DNA of 27,183 nucleotides, taken from a virus. Shown piece by piece: positions 24,543 to 27,183 of the stretch. Where the stretch lies: IMG/VR virus record IMGVR_UViG_3300017776_000142, positions 1 through 27,183 of that record. One strand, given 5' to 3'. The position numbers and the translations under genes are program-made. The notes under the pieces were generated by a model. It searched no databases. It saw nothing but the letters and a program-made list of their open reading frames with translations, and was not told where the DNA came from. Within the stretch, counting starts at the first letter, position 1; every line of letters starts with the position of its first letter.

Positions 24543-24687
24543 TATTATTGAAAAGGGATGTGTGGGTTCGGTTGGATTCATCTCAAGCGTTGGCTTGGTT
24601 AACGTCAACCAAGTGTTGTCTGCGATTGTGGCGATTCTTACTATTATTTACTTGGTTATTAGTATTTCCAAAAAACTCGGAGAGTAA
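24535..24687 (+). CDS. Holin-like single-TM membrane protein (50 aa)
   Basis: The frame starts at ATG 24535 and gives 50 residues, MNDIIEKGCVGSVGFISS and onward, with one strong transmembrane segment at about 27-44 (VLSAIVAILTIIYLVISI) and a short basic end (SKKLGE). Small single-TM proteins right before the endolysin act as holins that open the inner membrane at a set time. AGGGA at 24521-24525 is the likely ribosome site. The start overlaps the upstream stop by 8 bases. A second ATG, four bases later in another frame, opens an N-terminal extension in frame with the endolysin (see endolysin entry). Holin identity is inferred from context, size and topology. Confidence 0.65.
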   Translation: MNDIIEKGCVGSVGFISSVGLVNVNQVLSAIVAILTIIYLVISISKKLGE

Positions 24688-24688
24688 A

Positions 24689-25225
24689 GTGTACCAAAAA
24701 GAAGAAGTTACATCTATGCTAAAAGCCAATGAAGGCTCTAAGTATAACGATAGTGGACAAATGATTTCCTATGTTGATAGTCGTGGGTATTTAACCGCTG
24801 GCTACGGGCATAAAATATTAGATGGCGATCTCGATTTTAATGGAGACCCAATAACCAAGAAGGGTCAGGTTATTTCTACTAAACAGGCTGATGATTGGTT
24901 TGACTCTGATTCAAGTTTCGCTATGGAATTTGCTGAGTCTATACCTATGTTTGATAAGATGAGCAAGGCTAGACAAGAGGTTATGATTGATCTTACTTTC
25001 AATATGGGTAGAGGCTGGGTAAAAGAGTTTACTAATTTGTATATGCTGGCTACTAATGCTCCTAAGTATAGCGACTCTAGACAACATGATAACTTATGGA
25101 AAGCTGCGGCTGGTGAGTTAAGATACAAAGACCCCCGTTCTATTAATATGATCAACAGTGATTACTGGGGACAGGTTGGCAATCGTGCCGTGAGAAACTA
25201 TAACAAGCTGTTAAAGGGAGGTTAA
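24689..25225 (+). CDS. Endolysin (T4-type lysozyme, muramidase), GTG start
   Basis: From GTG at 24689 the product has 178 residues and hydrolyses peptidoglycan at lysis. The T4-lysozyme-type catalytic triad is visible: Glu15 in MLKANEGSK, Asp30 in YVDSRG and Thr36 in LTAGYGH. The Asp-Thr spacing equals T4; the Glu-Asp spacing is six longer. Further conserved segments are DLTFNMGRGW and NRAVRNYNKLL. GTG is preferred because GGAG lies six bases upstream and the start follows the holin stop by one base. The frame is open back to ATG 24539. That would add 50 residues including a hydrophobic run (FLLLFTWLLVF) resembling a signal-arrest anchor, but those residues are read from holin DNA in another frame. 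Confidence 0.88.
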   Translation: MYQKEEVTSMLKANEGSKYNDSGQMISYVDSRGYLTAGYGHKILDGDLDFNGDPITKKGQVISTKQADDWFDSDSSFAMEFAESIPMFDKMSKARQEVMIDLTFNMGRGWVKEFTNLYMLATNAPKYSDSRQHDNLWKAAAGELRYKDPRSINMINSDYWGQVGNRAVRNYNKLLKGG

Positions 25226-25226
25226 T

Positions 25227-25409
25227 ATGGCTAAGAAATACACATCCAAAGTTAATCAAGCTGGCAACTACACTAAGCCTACAATGCGTAAGCGTTTGTT
25301 TAATCAGATCAAAGCGGGAAGTAAAGGCGGTAGCTCAGGGCAGTGGTCTGCTCGCAAGGCACAAATGTTAGCTCGTATGTATAAGGCTAAAGGAGGAGGG
25401 TATCGATGA
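25227..25409 (+). CDS. Basic mini-protein 1 (60 aa)
   Basis: This 60-residue, strongly basic protein starts one base after the endolysin stop with AGGGAGG upstream. Its sequence (KPTMRKRLFNQIKAG, SGQWSARKAQMLARMYK, GGGYR) recurs, as I remember it, in marine phages as a small conserved protein of unknown role. The density of Lys and Arg suggests nucleic acid or membrane-surface binding. It is the first of four such genes joined by overlapping or near-adjacent starts. No function can be assigned. Confidence 0.75.
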   Translation: MAKKYTSKVNQAGNYTKPTMRKRLFNQIKAGSKGGSSGQWSARKAQMLARMYKAKGGGYR

Positions 25410-25639
25410 AGCCATCACAGAAATCACTGAAGAAGTGGACAAAGCAAAAGTGGCGTACTAAATCTGGCAAGAAGTCTAGCGAGACTGGTGAGCGTTACCT
25501 ACCCGAAGCTGCGATCAAAGCTCTTAGTTCTGCAGAGTATGCGGCAACAACCAAAGCCAAACGTGAGGGAAAGAAGAAGGGTAAACAGTTTGTTAAGCAA
25601 CCAAAATATATAGCCAAGAAAACATCGAGGTACAGATGA
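25406..25639 (+). CDS. Basic mini-protein 2, DUF5872-like (77 aa)
   Basis: The ATGA overlap with the preceding stop and GGAGGAGGG six bases upstream give strong support. The 77 residues contain KKWTKQKWRTKSGK, GERYLPEAAIKALSSAEYAA and GKKKGKQFVKQPKYIAKKT, the pattern I associate with DUF5872-type phage proteins. It is lysine-rich throughout. It may bind DNA or condense it, but nothing in the sequence proves this. The ATGA junction with the next gene indicates coupled translation. Confidence 0.8.
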   Translation: MKPSQKSLKKWTKQKWRTKSGKKSSETGERYLPEAAIKALSSAEYAATTKAKREGKKKGKQFVKQPKYIAKKTSRYR

Positions 25640-25917
25640 GCCAGTCACTATTAAAGCGTATAGGTGTTAGTGGTTACAACAAACCAAAGCGTACATCTGG
25701 TCATCCCAAGAAGTCTCACGTTGTTGTAGCTAAGTCAGGTGGTAAGGTAAAGACAATTCGATTTGGAGAACAGGGAGCTTCTACAGCAGGTAAACCTAAA
25801 GCGGGTGAGTCAAAGCGTATGAAGATGAAACGTAAATCATTCAAGGCTCGGCATCGTAAGAACATTGCAAAGGGTGTAATGTCTGCTGCATACTGGGCAA
25901 ACAAAGTAAAGTGGTAA
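25636..25917 (+). CDS. Basic mini-protein 3 (93 aa)
   Basis: The 93-residue product contains KVKTIRFGEQGASTAGKPKA, RKSFKARHRKNIAKG and SAAYWANKVKW, a conserved block I recall from many marine tailed-phage genomes. It starts on an ATGA overlap with the previous gene. The C-terminal half is dense with Lys, Arg and His and ends with the WANKVKW motif. The function is unknown in the family as I know it; nucleic-acid binding is plausible. Confidence 0.8.
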   Translation: MSQSLLKRIGVSGYNKPKRTSGHPKKSHVVVAKSGGKVKTIRFGEQGASTAGKPKAGESKRMKMKRKSFKARHRKNIAKGVMSAAYWANKVKW

Positions 25918-25927
25918 GGAGATAGTT

Positions 25928-26065
25928 ATGCCAAAGGTGGGAAACAAACACTTCAAGTACACTAAAAAAGGAATGGCTCAGGCTAAAGCGTATGCTAAGT
26001 CTAGTGGTCAGGATGTTAGTTACGGCAAGAAGAAAAAGAAGATGACTAAACGCAAGAGTTATTAA
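25928..26065 (+). CDS. Basic mini-protein 4 (45 aa)
   Basis: A short frame of 45 residues starts at ATG 25928 with AAGGAGA six to seven bases upstream. The sequence MPKVGNKHFKYTKKGMAQAK, then YGKKKKKMTKRKSY, is lysine-rich and has the recurrent HFKYTKKGMAQAKAYA-like segment seen in small phage proteins. The TAATG junction overlaps the next gene by one base. It completes a run of four tiny basic proteins. Function unknown. Confidence 0.7.
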   Translation: MPKVGNKHFKYTKKGMAQAKAYAKSSGQDVSYGKKKKKMTKRKSY

Positions 26066-26328
26066 TGCCAAAGATAGAAGAGAACACAGATATAACTATT
26101 CCCCTAAGGAATCTTCTATCAATTATTGGCGGGGTTGCTATCGCAGTCGTTGGTTACTTTCATGTGGATGAGCGTATAATGCTACTGGAGCATGAGCAAG
26201 TAAGGATGATAGACGATATAAAAGCTAGTGAAAAATGGATTGATGAGTGGGAGTCTGGAGGTATGCTCCCATTGGATGCTGAACAAAATATTAGATTAGA
26301 TGTAATTGAACGGGAGTTGTATAAATGA
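26065..26328 (+). CDS. Membrane-anchored coiled-coil protein, inner-membrane spanin candidate
   Basis: The 87-residue protein has an N-terminal transmembrane segment (about 14-32, LRNLLSIIGGVAIAVVGYF) followed by a charged helical stretch (HVDERIMLLEHEQVRMIDDI). This plan, a TM anchor plus coiled coil in the envelope, fits an inner-membrane spanin (Rz-like) that disrupts the outer membrane in lysis. No nested lipoprotein (Rz1-like) frame was found, so the role is uncertain. Similar proteins in marine phages are often left unannotated. It overlaps its neighbours by one and four bases. Confidence 0.6.
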   Translation: MPKIEENTDITIPLRNLLSIIGGVAIAVVGYFHVDERIMLLEHEQVRMIDDIKASEKWIDEWESGGMLPLDAEQNIRLDVIERELYK

Positions 26329-26750
26329 GTATGGAGTTAATCGCAATGCTAGGTGGTTCGCTATCTGGATTTGTAATGAAGTTAATAGCTGCACAAACAC
26401 AGTCGCAAGCAGCTCAACTAGAGTCTATGCTTAAGAAGCAGGGAGTAGCTGATGACTCGGCTGATCGTGCGGCTAAACGAGATGGGGTAGCAGGACAAGT
26501 CGTCCGCAGAACTATTGCGTTGTGTACACTCTTCGCTGTTATATTTGCTCCGTTTATTCTTGCGTTCTTTAACGAGCCTGTTACTATTGAAGCCAATCCT
26601 ACGGGCGGTATATTCGGATTTATTTTTGGTAATTTATTCTCCAAGGGAAATGGTTGGGTTGAACTGCAGGGTTATGTGTTACTGCCTGAAGTTCGTCAGA
26701 CTATGTTAGCACTTGTCGGGTTTTACTTCGGCAGCTCTCAAGTAAAATAA
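26325..26750 (+). CDS. Multi-TM membrane protein near lysis genes (holin-like candidate)
   Basis: This 141-residue protein has an N-terminal amphipathic/hydrophobic segment (MLGGSLSGFVMKLIA), a polar linker with AAQTQSQAAQLESMLKKQG, a strong transmembrane segment at about 62-82 (RTIALCTLFAVIFAPFILAFF) and two weaker hydrophobic segments near 95-107 and 120-136. The arrangement resembles phage membrane proteins annotated as possible holins. With the holin-like gene at 24535, the cassette would contain two candidates. It closes this operon; a weak terminator follows. Confidence 0.6.
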   Translation: MSMELIAMLGGSLSGFVMKLIAAQTQSQAAQLESMLKKQGVADDSADRAAKRDGVAGQVVRRTIALCTLFAVIFAPFILAFFNEPVTIEANPTGGIFGFIFGNLFSKGNGWVELQGYVLLPEVRQTMLALVGFYFGSSQVK

Positions 26751-26776
26751 TTTGTTATTGGTTAGGTAGTTATCCT

Positions 26777-26798
26777 AGGGGTTACATTTCCCCCTTTC
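26777..26798 (+). terminator. Possible weak intrinsic terminator
   Basis: AGGGG (26777-26781) can pair with CCCCT (26791-26795) across a nine-base loop, followed by only three T bases. It is placed at the end of the operon, but the stem and T tract are short. Confidence 0.3.
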
Positions 26799-26868
26799 TG
26801 CGGTGGTGGAGCTCATCGTTAAAACTACTAACGCTCCATTTAATTCTTTTAATTTTAATGGAGGACGT

Positions 26869-27033
26869 ATGTCTATGTTTTTAGTTGTTGACTCGAAAGG
26901 TAATGAAACAGTTGTCGAAGTAGCTGAGTATAATAGAGGTACAGTTTTAGATAAGGCTTGTAAGCAGTTGTATGGTGAATCTACCATTGAGTTAATGATA
27001 GGACACTTTAGAATAACTCCTTTAACTTCTTGA
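26869..27033 (+). CDS. Small protein, unknown function (54 aa)
   Basis: ATG at 26869 follows GGAGG (26860-26864) by four bases and gives MSMFLVVDSKGNETVVEVAE and onward, 54 residues ending HFRITPLTS. An upstream in-frame GTG at 26803 would add 22 residues but has no ribosome site, so the ATG is chosen; the ATG of residue 3 is a second option. The composition is ordinary and soluble. No domain is recognised. It lies after the lysis block and just before another promoter, so it may start a different small-gene region. Confidence 0.5.
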   Translation: MSMFLVVDSKGNETVVEVAEYNRGTVLDKACKQLYGESTIELMIGHFRITPLTS

Positions 27034-27057
27034 CAATGAATTTAGTTTTTATATATT
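27030..27057 (+). promoter_or_regulatory. Promoter P5 before the last, partial gene
   Basis: TTGACA at 27030-27035, then 14 bases to TATATA at 27050-27055, or 16 bases to TATATT at 27052-27057. The leader that follows can pair CGTTC (27069-27073) with GAACG (27110-27114), enclosing GTAC/GTAC (27093-27096 / 27102-27105), and ends in GGAGG (27125-27129). Confidence 0.6.
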
Positions 27058-27136
27058 GGCATTAAGATCGTTCAAGCTCTTGCTCGGAAGTAGTACATAG
27101 TGTACGAAGGAACGCACTAACATTGGAGGTATTACA

Positions 27137-27183
27137 ATGGAAGTGACTCTCAACTATCGAGGCTCGACTTACGTTAAAGTAAT
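27137..27183 (+). CDS. Start of a further gene (cut by right edge)
   Basis: ATG at 27137 has GGAGG seven bases upstream and its own promoter and leader. Only 15 complete codons are in the window, MEVTLNYRGSTYVKV. The YRGxxY pattern recalls the start of DUF4278-type small proteins, but that is far too little to name a family. Confidence 0.6.
   Translation, partial: MEVTLNYRGSTYVKV

Noticed and set aside
24539-24688. Signal-arrest N-terminus of the endolysin
   Set aside because: The hydrophobic run is read from DNA that encodes the holin transmembrane segment in another frame, and GTG 24689 has a better-spaced ribosome site. Kept as a finding, not as the annotated start.
1-27183. Integrase, attachment site, transposon or CRISPR array
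   Set aside because: No such gene, terminal inverted repeats or spaced repeats of the right form were seen; lysogeny cannot be argued from this window.

Overview
The window is most of the late (virion) module of a tailed phage with T7-like (podovirus) morphology. The evidence is a nearly uninterrupted plus-strand run of recognisable genes: terminase subunits, a head-tail connector-type portal, an acidic scaffold, an HK97-fold coat protein, two tail-tube (nozzle) proteins, three internal (ejected) virion proteins, a fibre with a T7 gp17-type N-terminus, and a lysis cassette. The DNA is AT-rich. Laminin-G-like tail modules and small DUF5872-type basic proteins suggest an aquatic, probably marine, phage. 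No RNA polymerase, integrase or repressor gene lies in the window. Sigma70-like promoters sit at several operon heads, so late transcription probably relies on host RNA polymerase. Family and host cannot be fixed from this sequence. A pair of NrdR-like boxes hints at a proteobacterial host and at ribonucleotide reductase genes outside the window.

Layout. 1-396 (minus): 5' part of a papain/C39-like cysteine protease-fold gene that runs off the left edge. 397-1434: a divergent control region of about 1 kb. Its left half is GC-richer, rich in repeats and stem-loops. Its right half holds two NrdR-like boxes 31 bp apart, a promoter, six 18-bp dyads of the form TCGATA-N6-TATCGA, an A8/T8 pair and a very AT-rich stretch. 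1435-3463: small terminase, two tiny overlapping zinc-ribbon ORFs and large terminase. 3547-7043: a glycine-rich/lysine-rich protein, portal, a small acidic protein and scaffold. 7044-8307: promoter, folded leader RNA, major capsid gene and an intrinsic terminator. 8308-20208: tail tube A, tail tube B and three internal virion proteins, the last of 1933 residues with a likely ADP-ribosyltransferase-like (polyvalent-type) domain. 20219-24542: promoter, tail fibre, a small structural protein, a three-module lectin-like tail protein and a small acidic protein. 24535-26750: holin, endolysin (GTG start), four consecutive tiny lysine-rich proteins, a spanin-like protein and a multi-TM membrane protein. 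26869-27183: a 54-residue ORF, a promoter and the start of one more gene.

The genes would work together in DNA packaging, head assembly, tail assembly, ejection of internal proteins into the host, receptor recognition and lysis. Five promoters share one exact geometry (TTGAC[A/G], 14 bp, TATAT), and one of them overlaps the first dyad. The most novel-looking content is the control region at 400-1434 (dyad array, NrdR-like boxes, structured block), the ADP-ribosyltransferase-like insert in the giant ejection protein, and the run of four basic mini-proteins beside the lysis genes.
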